A DNA stretch of 64,000 nucleotides from DASQUK01 sp963717085. Its GTDB lineage: Bacteria; Actinomycetota; Acidimicrobiia; Acidimicrobiales; VFJN01. The stretch spans positions 62,001 to 126,000 of the forward strand of contig CAVQVM010000024.1 in NCBI GenBank assembly GCA_963717085.1, written 5' to 3'. Numbering within the stretch: position 1 is the stretch's first letter; each line of letters opens with the position of its first letter. The translations under genes and the position numbers were made by a program. The notes under the pieces were generated by a model. It was not told the origin of the DNA, did no database searches, and was given only the letters and a program-made list of their open reading frames with translations. This document shows positions 1 to 10,864 of the stretch, piece after piece.

Positions 1-58
1 TCCGCGCCCTAGCAGCCCCACCAGGTCTTTTTCATGGTACTCCGAACGCAGACCGCGT

Positions 59-748
59 TCATGCGCCACAGACGATGAAGTGGATCGGATCAGCGGTTGG
101 CAGCGGCTGGCACAGGCCGGCCCCACGTGCCACGCGACGTAGATCCGCGACATCGGTCCGCGGTACGTCGATGGCCAGCCCTCGCTCGTGATCGGATGTG
201 CCCGGCCGCGCCACGGGGTAGGGGTTCGTCGCCCGGCGTTCCCAGAGTGCTTCCTGCTGAGACCACGTCCGCAGGCCCGACACCACCGTGACCGGGCGAC
301 CGAGGAGCCCGTCGGCGCGCGCCAGCGCGGCCAACATGGCGGGCGCCAGGCCCGCCCGGCGGCCGCCCGCAGCACCCGCCGGGCCACCGGCACCGACGTC
401 CACCGCGTGGCCCGTGGCCCGAGCCCGGGCGTAGGCCTCCACCTCGCCCACCCGCACCTGCACGACGACCTCGTCGCCGTTGCGCTCGATCTCGAGGAGA
501 TCGGCGCCGTTGGCGACCGCCACCTCGCGCGCCGTGCGCTCGCCGTCGGCCGCACCCGCGAGGGCTGCGGCATCGGCCGCAGTGCGCGCCCGAGCCCGAT
601 CGTCGAGCGTTCGCGCCATCGGCACGAGCGCCAGCAGCGCCACGCAACACAGGCCGACCAGCGCCGCCGCCAGCGGAACGATCTGCCCGCCATCATTCCC
701 GCTACGCCTGCTCGATCCGCGCCTCCGAGGTGTCCACCTTCGGGACAT
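59..748 (-). CDS. TadE-like membrane segment fused to VanY-type (M15) peptidase domain
   Basis: The protein (229 aa) begins with a basic stretch, then one membrane segment at about residues 25-45 followed by an alanine-rich coil with the ADAAALAGA motif typical of TadE/TadG-like pilus or secretion proteins. The last 90 residues resemble M15 D-Ala-D-Ala carboxypeptidases: SDHERGLAID fits the SxHxxGxAxD zinc motif, and DPIHF near the end supplies the last histidine. It would sit in the membrane with the peptidase domain outside, trimming peptidoglycan; substrate unproven. I chose the ATG at 748 because GGGAGGT lies 8 nt before it; an in-frame start at 778 also exists. It lies downstream of gyrA on the same strand, with a 121-bp gap. 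Confidence 0.7.
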   Translation of the reverse strand: MSRRWTPRRRGSSRRSGNDGGQIVPLAAALVGLCCVALLALVPMARTLDDRARARTAADAAALAGAADGERTAREVAVANGADLLEIERNGDEVVVQVRVGEVEAYARARATGHAVDVGAGGPAGAAGGRRAGLAPAMLAALARADGLLGRPVTVVSGLRTWSQQEALWERRATNPYPVARPGTSDHERGLAIDVPRTDVADLRRVARGAGLCQPLPTADPIHFIVCGA

Positions 749-846
749 TCCGCACACCTCCCCCGGGACGGGCCGCATGGGCGCGCCCCAACAGCGTTGT
801 CAGGGGGAAGTCAGCGGAATCGGGTGGGCGACGCGGCCGGGCGCGT

Positions 847-861
847 CCCGCCCAGGGCGGG
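847..861 (-). terminator. Short GC hairpin after gyrA
   Basis: CCCGCC and GGGCGG arms separated by three bases begin 8 nt past the gyrA stop codon on the leftward strand. There is no U-tract, so this is only a possible terminator or pause site. Confidence 0.3.
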
Positions 862-869
862 CCTGCCGA

Positions 870-3362
<2,493 letters not shown>

Positions 3363-3368
3363 GGGAGA

Positions 3369-5327
3369 TCAGATGTCGATGAAACGGACGTCTTTGGCGT
3401 TGGTCTGGATGAACTGCTTGCGCATCTCCACGTCTTCGCCCATCAGGATCGAGAGCACCTCGTCGGCGAGCGCCGCCTGCTCGACGTTGATCTGCAGCAG
3501 CGTGCGGTTGGTCGAGTCCATGGTCGTGACCTTGAGCTCTTCCCAGTCCATCTCGCCCAGCCCCTTGAGGCGCTGGAACTCTTTCTTGTGGTTCGGGTGC
3601 TCCGCCAGGAAGCGAGCCTTGGCGGCGTCGTCCTTCAGGTACACCTTCTCCTTGCCCACCTCCGTCGAGTACAGAGGCGGCTCGCAGACGTAGACGTGGC
3701 CCTGCTCGACCAGCGGCCTCATCTGCCGGAAGAAGAACGTGAGTAGCAACGTGCGGATGTGAGCGCCGTCGACGTCGGCGTCGGTGAGGATGCACACCTT
3801 GTCGTAGCGACGCTTGTCGTTGTCGAACTCGTCGCCGAGGCCGGCGCCGATTGCCGAGATGAGTGTCTGGATCTCGGCGTTGCGCAGCATCTTGTCGATG
3901 CGGGCCCGCTCGACGTTGAGGATCTTGCCGCGGATGGGCAGGATCGCTTGCGTCGCTGGGTTGCGCGCTTGTACGGCAGGGCCGCCGGCGGAGTCGCCCT
4001 CCACGATGAACAGCTCGCGCTCCTCGCGGTTCTTGGACGAGCAGTCCTTGAGCTTGTCGGGCATGCCGGCACCATCGAGCAGCGTCTTGCTGCGCACGAC
4101 GTCGCGCGCCTTGCGGGCCGCGGCACGAGCCTGGGCCGCGGCGATGCCCTTGCGGACGATCTTGTTGGCCTCGGTCGGATTTTCCTCGAGCCAGTCGCCC
4201 AGCTTCTCGTTGGTGGCACGCTGCACGAGCGTCTTCATGGCGGTGTTGCCGAGCTTCGCCTTGGTCTGCCCCTCGAACTGGGGATCGCGCAGCCGCACGG
4301 AGACGATCGCGGTGATGCCCTCGCGGATGTCCTCACCAGCAAGGTTCGGGTCCTTCTCCCTGAGTTGCTGCTTCGCCCGCGCGTGCTTGTTGACGGCGGT
4401 CGTGAGCGCCGCCTTGAACCCTTCTTCGTGCGTGCCGCCCTCGATCGTGTTGATGCCGTTGGCGAAGCTGTGGATGCCGTCGGTGTTGAACCCGCTGTTC
4501 CACTGGAAGGCGACCTCGACCTCGGAGGTCGCGTCTTCGTCGGCGTAGTAACCGACCTTGGCGAACAGGCTCTCCTTGGTCTTGTTGACGTGCTTGACGA
4601 AATCGATGATGCCGCCCGAGTACTTGTAGACGACCGGCTCGTGCTCGTGACCCTCGCGCTCGTCGCGGAAGCGGATCTCCAGGCCCTTGTTGAGGAACGC
4701 CATCATCTGCAAGCGCTCGAGGATCGTGCGGGCGGAGAACTCGACGGTCTCGAACACCGTGTCGTCGGGCCAGAAGGTGACGGTCGTGCCCCGGCGGGGA
4801 CCGGAGCGGCCGTTGCGGGGCGCGTCCCCCGTCACCTTGAGCTTGCCCTGCGGCTGGCCCCCCTTGACGAAGGTCTGCGTGTAGCGCTTGCCGCCGCGGT
4901 CGACCTCGACCAAGAGCCGGCGCGACAGGGCATTTACGACGGAGACGCCCACGCCGTGGAGCCCGCCGGAGACCTTGTAGCCGTCGCCGCCGAACTTCCC
5001 CCCGCCGTGGAGCTTGGTGAGCGCGATCTCGACCCCGGAGATCTTGTGGATCGGGTGGATGTCGGTGGGGATGCCACGCCCGTTGTCGACCACGCGACAG
5101 CCACCGTCGGCCAGCAACGTGATGTCGATGCGGTCGGCTTCACCGGCCATCGCTTCGTCCACGGAGTTGTCGACGACTTCCCACACCAAGTGGTGGAGAC
5201 CGGACGGACCGGTGGAGCCGATGTACATGCCTGGCCGCTTGCGGACCGGGTCGAGGCCCTCCAGGACCTGCATGTCCTTGGCTCCGTACGAGGTGCTTCC
5301 CTGCGGCAAGACGCGCCCTTTCGGCAA
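3369..5327 (-). CDS. gyrB: DNA gyrase subunit B
   Basis: ATPase subunit of gyrase. The GHKL ATPase region shows EVVDNSVDEA, DNGRGIP and GGLHGVGVSVVNA; the Toprim region shows EGDSAGG and the metal-binding DADVDG, followed by PLYS-type C-terminal sequence. Length is 652 aa, no intein. The reading frame opens with a TTG at 5327; another TTG at 5309, preceded by AAAGGG, gives a start closer to the usual SYGAKD N-terminus and is equally likely. It leads the gyrB-gyrA pair and follows dciA on the same strand after a gap of about 170 bp. Confidence 0.98.
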   Translation of the reverse strand: MPKGRVLPQGSTSYGAKDMQVLEGLDPVRKRPGMYIGSTGPSGLHHLVWEVVDNSVDEAMAGEADRIDITLLADGGCRVVDNGRGIPTDIHPIHKISGVEIALTKLHGGGKFGGDGYKVSGGLHGVGVSVVNALSRRLLVEVDRGGKRYTQTFVKGGQPQGKLKVTGDAPRNGRSGPRRGTTVTFWPDDTVFETVEFSARTILERLQMMAFLNKGLEIRFRDEREGHEHEPVVYKYSGGIIDFVKHVNKTKESLFAKVGYYADEDATSEVEVAFQWNSGFNTDGIHSFANGINTIEGGTHEEGFKAALTTAVNKHARAKQQLREKDPNLAGEDIREGITAIVSVRLRDPQFEGQTKAKLGNTAMKTLVQRATNEKLGDWLEENPTEANKIVRKGIAAAQARAAARKARDVVRSKTLLDGAGMPDKLKDCSSKNREERELFIVEGDSAGGPAVQARNPATQAILPIRGKILNVERARIDKMLRNAEIQTLISAIGAGLGDEFDNDKRRYDKVCILTDADVDGAHIRTLLLTFFFRQMRPLVEQGHVYVCEPPLYSTEVGKEKVYLKDDAAKARFLAEHPNHKKEFQRLKGLGEMDWEELKVTTMDSTNRTLLQINVEQAALADEVLSILMGEDVEMRKQFIQTNAKDVRFIDI

Positions 5328-5495
5328 GGTCGATTTCTTAGTGGCGGATGACCGGCGCCCAGTGGTCTTTTGCCTGGTCAGAGCCGCAAATCACAACAAC
5401 GCAAGTCTACCAGAGGGGGGTGACATTCCCGCTCATCCCGCGGGCGCCCGCCGGGGCCGTTTCGGCCTCGTCCACGGCGACCTGCGCGGGGGCGC

Positions 5496-5861
5496 TCACC
5501 CCGGCCTGGGGACCCGGCGCGGCGGGCGTGGTCCCCGGCGACCGCGGTCTACCCGCACTTCGATCCGTGCGATCTGGCGGGACCCGGCGAGCTCGGTGAC
5601 GCGGGCAACGAGCTGCGCCTCGAGGAACCGCACGTGGGTCGCCAGTGCCGGTTCGTCGCACGCCACCACTAGTGACTCGCCGTGGATCGCCACCGGCCGC
5701 GTGCGGCCGGCCATCCCCTCCCCGACGACGTCGGGCCAGCGGTCGAAAACCGCCTCGATCCCGGCGCGGCTGGGGGCGCCGAGCCGTCCCAGGACACGAT
5801 CCAGCGTGTCGGCCAGCCGCGTTGGCGGCGGCGGCGCGCCGGGGAGGGGCTGCCAACCCAT
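5496..5861 (-). CDS. dciA: DUF721 / DciA-like replicative helicase loader
   Basis: A 121-aa basic protein with the DUF721 pattern: RWPDVVGEGMA, a TRPVAIHG strand, LVVACDEPALATHVRFLE and a terminal RIEVRVDRG strand. DUF721 proteins (DciA) load or stimulate DnaB in bacteria lacking DnaC/DnaI; in actinobacteria the gene usually follows recF, as here. The ATG at 5861 lies 8 nt past the recF stop. A TTG at 5873 overlapping that stop (TTGA) would add four residues. The proline/arginine-rich tail is probably disordered. The DnaB it may load is encoded at 42593-46405. Confidence 0.85.
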   Translation of the reverse strand: MGWQPLPGAPPPPTRLADTLDRVLGRLGAPSRAGIEAVFDRWPDVVGEGMAGRTRPVAIHGESLVVACDEPALATHVRFLEAQLVARVTELAGSRQIARIEVRVDRGRRGPRPPRRVPRPG

Positions 5862-5869
5862 GGCGACAG

Positions 5870-6991
5870 TCAACCACCCGGCGACGCGCCGGGCGCCACG
5901 TTCTGGGTGTCGCCTGCGATCGTTACCGCGCCGTCCCGGAGCCGCAGCACGATGTCCGGATGGGTGTCGGGTGGGACGTTGCCGGCGGTGGTCAGCACGG
6001 TCTGGCCGGACGGCAGGGTGGCCACCAGGGCCCGGCTGCGCTCAGGATCCAGTTCGCTGAAGACGTCATCGAGCAGCAGGACCGGCGTGCTTCCGGTGTC
6101 CGCGGTCACGACGTGGTGCACCGCCAGCCGCAGCGAAAGCGCCAGCGTTCGTTGCTCACCCTGGCTGGCGTGCGTCCTGGCGGGATTGCCGGCGAGGCTC
6201 AAGGCCATCTCGTCGCGGTGCGGCCCCACCGTGGACACGCCGCGCCGCAGATCGTCGACCCGGGCCGCCGCCAGCGCCGCCGCCAGACCCCGGTCCCGCC
6301 ACGCGGCGTCGTAGGTGACCGTCACCTGTGCCGGCTCGCGGGCCAGCGCGTCGTACGTCGACGACAAGAGGGGCGTCAGGCGATCGACGAGCGCGGCCCG
6401 GGCCGCCGCCAGCGCCTCGCCCGCCTGCGCCAGCTTGGCGTCCCACACGTCGAGCGTGAACGCGGCCGCCTCGTCGAGCCGACCCCCGGCCTGGCGCAGG
6501 AGCGCGTTGCGCTGCCGGAGCACCTTGTCCACCTCCGCCCTCAAGGCGTCGTTCCGCGGATGCAGCGCCACCAGCGCGTCGTCGAGAAAATGCCGCCGCT
6601 CCCCCGGTCCATCCTTGACGATGTCCAAATCGTCGGGCGTGAAGACGGTGACGCGTAGCGACCCGAGCAGGTCCCGCGCCCGGCGCAGCGATTGGCGGTT
6701 GACAAGGACGCGATTGCGGCCGGTCGCCTGCAATTGAGCCTCGAGGAGGAGCTCGCGGCCGTCCCGTTCCGCGAGCGCCCGAATGACGGCGAACGACGCC
6801 CCCCGCCGCACCAGTGCGTCCGTGGGAGCGCCTCGGAACGAAACCAGCGTCGCCAGCCAGGCCAGCGCCTCGAGCAGGTTGGTCTTGCCCTCGCCGTTGG
6901 CACCGACCAACACCGTCAGCCCGGGCGACAAGTTGACCTCGATGGATGTGTAGCTGCGGAAGTCGGTGAGCCACAGCGTGCGGACGTGCAC
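5870..6991 (-). CDS. recF: DNA replication and repair protein RecF
   Basis: SMC-like ATPase that binds gapped DNA and helps RecO/RecR load RecA. At 373 aa it has the Walker A motif GANGEGKT at residues 30-37, the ABC signature SQGEQRT and Walker B LLLDDVFSELD in the C-terminal third. It starts 20 bp after the dnaN stop, in the usual dnaA-dnaN-recF order, and its stop touches the dciA start region. The last 15 or so residues are low-complexity and may not be part of the fold. Confidence 0.97.
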   Translation of the reverse strand: MHVRTLWLTDFRSYTSIEVNLSPGLTVLVGANGEGKTNLLEALAWLATLVSFRGAPTDALVRRGASFAVIRALAERDGRELLLEAQLQATGRNRVLVNRQSLRRARDLLGSLRVTVFTPDDLDIVKDGPGERRHFLDDALVALHPRNDALRAEVDKVLRQRNALLRQAGGRLDEAAAFTLDVWDAKLAQAGEALAAARAALVDRLTPLLSSTYDALAREPAQVTVTYDAAWRDRGLAAALAAARVDDLRRGVSTVGPHRDEMALSLAGNPARTHASQGEQRTLALSLRLAVHHVVTADTGSTPVLLLDDVFSELDPERSRALVATLPSGQTVLTTAGNVPPDTHPDIVLRLRDGAVTIAGDTQNVAPGASPGG

Positions 6992-7011
6992 GCCTCGGTG
7001 CCCCGCCCCGG

Positions 7012-8115
7012 TCAGCTCACGCGCACAGGCATGAGCAGGTAGAGGAAGTCGTCGTGCTCCGGGCTCCGCACCAGCGCCGGTTTCAGCGAGTCCACCGTCT
7101 CGACCAGCACCTCGTCGCCCTCGAGCACCTCGACGCCCTGCAACAGGTAGTCCGGGTTGAACGCCACCGTCAGCTCCGTACCCTCGTATTTGGCGTCCAG
7201 CGATTCGTGCGCCTGGCCCACGTCCTGGGTGACCGCCACCAGGTCGAGGCCCTCGGGTGACATCGCCAGCCGTACCGGCGTCGCCTCCCGTGCCAACAGC
7301 TTCACACGGCGAAGCCCTTCGAGCAGGCCCTCGCGGCTGACGACCAGCCGGTTGGGCGGCGCGGACGATGGGATGAGGCCCCGGTAGTTGGGGAAGTCAC
7401 CCTCGATCAGCATCGTCGTCAAGCTCACGTCGCCGGCCTCGAACCCGGCGTCGCGTTCGCCCAACCTCACAGTGAGCTCGCCGACACCGCCGAGCACCTT
7501 GGTCAGGTCGTTGAGCGCCCTCGACGGCACCAGCACCGATTGACCCTCGGCCAACACGGTCTGGCCCGGAAGGTCGCGCACCGCCAGCCGGAACGAGTCG
7601 GTGGCCACCAGGCGCAGGCCCCCCGCCTCGGCCGACAACAGCACGCCCGTGAGGATGGGGCGGGCATCATCGCTCGAGGCCGCCGGGACCACCTGGCGCA
7701 GCGCTGCCGCCAATTCAGTGGCATCCAGGGTCACGGCTTCACCGGTGGTCTCGGGCAGCCGCGGGAACTCGTCGACCGGGAACACGCGCAGCGTGAACTC
7801 GGAACGGCCGGCGGTGATCCGCGCCTGCTCCCCGTCGACATCGATCTCGACCGCGCCGGGCGGGAGCGACCGCACGACGTCGGAGGTGAGGCGTGCCGGC
7901 AGGACCGCGACGCCATCGGTCGTCCCCTTCACCCCATCGCCGATGACGACGGCGATGGTCAGCTCGAGGTCGTGGCCGGTCAGGGTGAGGGTGTTGCCCT
8001 GCAGTTCGGTGCGAATGCCCGAGAGCACCGGGAGCGCGCCACCGCGGCTGGCGGTCGCTCGGCCGGCGGTGCCGAGGGCTTCGACGAGAACGTCTCGCTC
8101 ACATCGGAACTTCAC
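7012..8115 (-). CDS. dnaN: DNA polymerase III beta sliding clamp
   Basis: Ring-shaped processivity clamp that tethers replicative polymerase and repair proteins to DNA. The GTG at 8115 gives the standard N-terminus (V/M)KFRCERDVLVEAL and 367 aa; the frame remains open upstream to 8253, but that extension falls into the dnaA-dnaN spacer and is unlike the family. Family features include LPVLSGIRTEL, GHDLELTI, FPNYRGLIP and the C-terminal YLLMPVR ending. It lies downstream of dnaA across a 254-bp spacer holding DnaA-box-like sites. Confidence 0.97.
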   Translation of the reverse strand: MKFRCERDVLVEALGTAGRATASRGGALPVLSGIRTELQGNTLTLTGHDLELTIAVVIGDGVKGTTDGVAVLPARLTSDVVRSLPPGAVEIDVDGEQARITAGRSEFTLRVFPVDEFPRLPETTGEAVTLDATELAAALRQVVPAASSDDARPILTGVLLSAEAGGLRLVATDSFRLAVRDLPGQTVLAEGQSVLVPSRALNDLTKVLGGVGELTVRLGERDAGFEAGDVSLTTMLIEGDFPNYRGLIPSSAPPNRLVVSREGLLEGLRRVKLLAREATPVRLAMSPEGLDLVAVTQDVGQAHESLDAKYEGTELTVAFNPDYLLQGVEVLEGDEVLVETVDSLKPALVRSPEHDDFLYLLMPVRVS

Positions 8116-8369
8116 GCCGTCGCTCGCTTTCTCTGCCTTCGTGGTAGGTACTCGAACCAGTAGTTGTAGTAGGGCCTGTGGATTGTGGACGATGGCTTGT
8201 CGCCGCAGGTCAGGGGCCCGTTTGTCGTCCCCGTTGTGTCCCCAGGCTCCCACAGGTCGGAGGCCACGCGCGTGACCCCCCTGGGGAAGGGCAGTGCCTC
8301 GTCCACCGACCCACGGTCCCGATCCACAGCGTGTCCCGAGGGTTCTCCACGGCGATGGTTCGGCGCCCG
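8116..8369. other. dnaA-dnaN spacer with DnaA-box-like sites (part of candidate oriC)
   Basis: The spacer holds two overlapping boxes read on the minus strand, CAATCCACA at 8177-8185 and TCGTCCACA at 8184-8192, plus CGATCCACA at 8320-8328 and TCGTCCACC at 8299-8307. Each differs by one or two bases from TTGTCCACA/TTATCCACA. In actinobacteria this spacer commonly holds oriC. Which of the two dnaA flanks is the working origin cannot be decided from sequence alone. Confidence 0.6.
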
Positions 8370-9794
8370 TCAGTCACCTTGACGGACGGCCTTCATAAGC
8401 CGAGTGACCTGGTCGTAGATCTGGCGATCCTTGGACATGAGCGAGCCGATCTTCTCGACCGCGTGGATCACCGTGGTGTGGTCGCGGCCGCCGAACTCCC
8501 GCGCGATGTTGGGGTACGACAGGTCGGTCAGCTCTCGCATGACGTACATGGCGATCTGCCGGGCGGTCACGAGTGGTCGCTGACGATGCTTGCTGATGAT
8601 CTCCTCGACCGTGAAGCCGAACTGCTTGGCGGTCTCCTCGAGGATCAGCTGGGGTGTGATCGGCCGTGGCTGGTTCTCGCTCAGGAGGTCTGCCAACACC
8701 TGCGTGGCGCGCTCGACGGTGAGGGGCTCGTGGGTGAGGCTTGCGAACGCGGACACCCGGATGAGCGCACCCTCGAGCACCCGGATGTTGTCCTTGATGT
8801 TGGTGGCGATCAGGTCGAGGACGTCGTTGGGGATGCGCGTCGATTCGAGCTCGGCCTTCTTGAGGAGGATCGCCATTCGCGTCTCCAACGCGGGCGGCTG
8901 GATGTCGGTCATGAGCCCCTGTTGGAAGCGGCTCCGCATGCGGTCCTCGATGCCGATCTGGTCCGGTGGCCGGTCGGACGACAGGACGATCTGCCGGTTG
9001 GTCTGGTGGAGGTGGTTGAACGTGTGGAAGAACTCCTCGAGGGTTTCTTGCTTGCCCTCGAAGAACTGGACGTCGTCGACCAGCAGCACGTCGATGCCGC
9101 GGTAACGGCGTTTGAACGCGTCCCGGCTGTCCGAATGCATCGAGTCGATGAACTCGTTGAGGAACGTCTCCGACGTGGCGTAACGAACGCGGTACGCTGG
9201 GTAGTTGCGGCTGACGTAGCTGGCGATGGCCTGGAGGAGGTGGGTCTTGCCGAGCCCGGCGTGGCCGTAGATGAACAGCGGGTTGAACTTGCGGGCCGGC
9301 GTTTCGGCCACCGACAGCGCGGCGGCGTGGGCGAAGCTGTTCGATCCACCGATGACGAAGTTCTCGAAGGTGTAGCGGGGATTGAGCTCTTCATCGCCGA
9401 GTTCGTCGGCGGGGCGGAGGGGACCGTTGGAGGATCGCGTGCCGGCCTGGCCGTCGCCCGTGGAGCCGGGCCTGGAGAGGTCGGGAACCTGGGCCACATG
9501 GCCGTGGTCGGGGGTCGGAACGGTCCACAGCGGTGGTGGTTCGGCGGGATCGATGCGGAGGCGGAGCTCGGCGTGGGACGCACCCGCCTCGGCCATCGCG
9601 TCGCGCACGAGCCCGAGGTAGCGGCCCTCGATGCGCTCCTTCGCCAGCGCGCTGGGAACGCCGAGCGTAAGGACCTCACCGTTGAAGTCGACCGCCCGGA
9701 CACCGTCGAAGGCCGTGTGCCACACCAGGTCCGAGACCTGGGCCCGGAGCAGCGCTGCGCACGTCGTCCACAGGTGGTGCGCGTCGCTGATCAC
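8370..9794 (-). CDS. dnaA: Chromosomal replication initiator DnaA
   Basis: Initiator ATPase that opens oriC. With the GTG at 9794 (474 aa) the start follows AGGAAAGG by 9 nt; an ATG at 9848 lies inside a cluster of DnaA boxes without a ribosome site and is rejected. Domain III has Walker A GHAGLGKT (177-184) and Walker B LLVDDVQF (about 237-244); domain IV ends with the box-binding signature GGRDHTTVIHA. The region at about 85-135 is the disordered linker (domain II). It is the first gene of the leftward dnaA-dnaN-recF-dciA-gyrB-gyrA series. Confidence 0.98.
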   Translation of the reverse strand: MISDAHHLWTTCAALLRAQVSDLVWHTAFDGVRAVDFNGEVLTLGVPSALAKERIEGRYLGLVRDAMAEAGASHAELRLRIDPAEPPPLWTVPTPDHGHVAQVPDLSRPGSTGDGQAGTRSSNGPLRPADELGDEELNPRYTFENFVIGGSNSFAHAAALSVAETPARKFNPLFIYGHAGLGKTHLLQAIASYVSRNYPAYRVRYATSETFLNEFIDSMHSDSRDAFKRRYRGIDVLLVDDVQFFEGKQETLEEFFHTFNHLHQTNRQIVLSSDRPPDQIGIEDRMRSRFQQGLMTDIQPPALETRMAILLKKAELESTRIPNDVLDLIATNIKDNIRVLEGALIRVSAFASLTHEPLTVERATQVLADLLSENQPRPITPQLILEETAKQFGFTVEEIISKHRQRPLVTARQIAMYVMRELTDLSYPNIAREFGGRDHTTVIHAVEKIGSLMSKDRQIYDQVTRLMKAVRQGD

Positions 9795-9856
9795 GGTCCC
9801 GAGCCTTTCCTGCTGGCAGCCGAAGTCGTCCACAAGCAATCCACACATGTGGATGA
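9764..9856. other. DnaA-box cluster at the 5' end of dnaA (candidate oriC / autoregulatory site)
   Basis: Four box-like nonamers lie within 93 bp: TCGTCCACA at 9764-9772 (inside the dnaA coding start) and 9826-9834, CAATCCACA at 9837-9845, and TCATCCACA read on the minus strand at 9848-9856. Spacing of the last three is 11 bp start to start, close to one helical turn. They sit where gene direction switches from leftward to rightward, so they could be part of oriC, a DnaA autoregulatory site, or both. Confidence 0.6.
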
Positions 9857-10152
9857 CTGCACAACAACCCGATGTCAGGTAATGGACCAGGCGCCAGTTC
9901 CGCTGCCTGACCCTCCGGTGAGGGGAGTGGGTTGGGGAAAGCTAGCACCGTCGATGGTGGCCGACCAGGGCGGTCAAAGGTGAATGAATGGTGTCGCACC
10001 CAGCAGGGTTGGCGCATTCGGGGGATGGGGCTCTACCGTTGTCCGCGCACCGAAGCGGCGCGCGTGGAATCCGCGCGTCGCGGACGAGTTCAACACCCCG
10101 CCGCAGGCCCCGCGGATGCTGCGAGGAGGCCGCGTGCTCGAGGAGGCAGAAG
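9857..10152. other. dnaA-rpmH divergent spacer
   Basis: No gene of its own is convincing here. It must carry the divergent dnaA and rpmH promoters; TTGGCG at 10010 followed after 17 bp by TCTACC is a possible rightward promoter. The only strong local signal is the AGGAGG ribosome site of rpmH at 10141-10146. Confidence 0.5.
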
Positions 10153-10287
10153 GTGAAGCGCACGTATCAACCCAACAACCGGAGGCGAGCCAAGCGGCAC
10201 GGCTTTCGGCTGCGGATGCGGACCCGCGCCGGCCAGGCCATCGTCCGGGCACGGCGCCGGAAGGGCCGCGTCCGGCTGTCGGCCTGA
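10153..10287 (+). CDS. rpmH: 50S ribosomal protein L34
   Basis: A 44-aa, highly basic protein with the L34 pattern KRTYQPNNRRRAKRHGFR and the terminal RRRKGRVRLSA. It starts with GTG six nt after a perfect AGGAGG. It is the first rightward gene from the origin, facing away from dnaA as in most bacteria, and its stop codon overlaps the candidate rnpA start. Confidence 0.96.
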   Translation: MKRTYQPNNRRRAKRHGFRLRMRTRAGQAIVRARRRKGRVRLSA

Positions 10288-10637
10288 TCGGACGGATCAG
10301 CGATCGTGCGACGTTCGACGCGCTCCGACGTGATGGACGCCGCGCCCGGCGGGATCCAGTGACGGTGCTGTTCCTTCCCGAGCTGGGGCCTGGTGCCGCC
10401 GGTGACGTACGGGTCGCGTACAGCGTTGGACGGCGGGTGGGAACGGCCGTGGAGCGCAACCGCGTCCGGCGCCGCCTGCGCGCGGCGATCCGCGACGTCG
10501 AGCGCGAGGGTGGCGGGTTGAGCGCCGGTGCCTACCTGGTACTCGCCCGCCCCGAGGCCGGGGCCACGCCGTACGCAGAGTTGCGGCGCTCGCTGGGTGA
10601 AGCGTGCCAAGAGTCCACCCGGAGCACGGACCCATGA
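10284..10637 (+). CDS. rnpA: Ribonuclease P protein component
   Basis: Protein subunit that assists the RNase P ribozyme in tRNA 5' maturation. The core shows the family pattern: GRISDRATFDALRRDGRR, then strands VTVLF and VRVAYSVGRRVG, then the RNR signature ERNRVRRRLRAA. No ATG, GTG or TTG lies where the N-terminus should be. A CTG at 10284 overlaps the rpmH stop (CTGA) and gives a 117-aa protein of normal length. Alternatively the frame stays open back through all of rpmH to a GTG at 10134, as in the overlapping rpmH-rnpA genes of Thermus. Product is secure; start is not. Confidence 0.88.
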   Translation: MIGRISDRATFDALRRDGRRARRDPVTVLFLPELGPGAAGDVRVAYSVGRRVGTAVERNRVRRRLRAAIRDVEREGGGLSAGAYLVLARPEAGATPYAELRRSLGEACQESTRSTDP

Positions 10638-10864
10638 GCCCGATCGCCCGCGTGCTGCACTGGTTGGTCAGGCTCTACCAGAGGGTGACGGACGGGCGGC
10701 CGTCGCCGTGTCGATTTGTCCCGACCTGCTCGAACTACGCGCTGGACGCTCTGGAGCGGCATGGCGCGGCACGCGGCTCGGCGCTGACATTGCGGCGTCT
10801 GTTCCGCTGCCACCCCTGGGGGGGACACGGGTGGGATCCCGTTCCTGAAGGAAAGCACCGCTGA
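10634..10864 (+). CDS. yidD: YidD membrane protein insertion efficiency factor
   Basis: A 76-aa protein with the YidD signature CRFVPTCSNYALDALERHG, then RRLFRCHPWGGHGWDPVP. It associates with the inner face of the membrane and helps YidC-dependent insertion. The ATG at 10634 overlaps the rnpA stop (ATGA), and its own stop overlaps the yidC start, so translation of rnpA-yidD-yidC is probably coupled. Confidence 0.94.
   Translation: MSPIARVLHWLVRLYQRVTDGRPSPCRFVPTCSNYALDALERHGAARGSALTLRRLFRCHPWGGHGWDPVPEGKHR

Noticed and set aside
1..58. Left-edge sequence
   Set aside because: Too short to assign; no feature seen.
3759..5351. Long open frame (530 codons) antisense to gyrB
   Set aside because: The opposite strand encodes canonical GyrB throughout; the antisense frame is a by-product of high-GC codon use.
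9795..9848. Longer dnaA beginning at the ATG at 9848
   Set aside because: No ribosome site; the added codons overlap DnaA boxes, whereas the GTG at 9794 has AGGAAAGG at 9 nt.
8178..9983. Long rightward frame opposite dnaA
   Set aside because: Overlaps all of dnaA and both DnaA-box regions; no domain resemblance.
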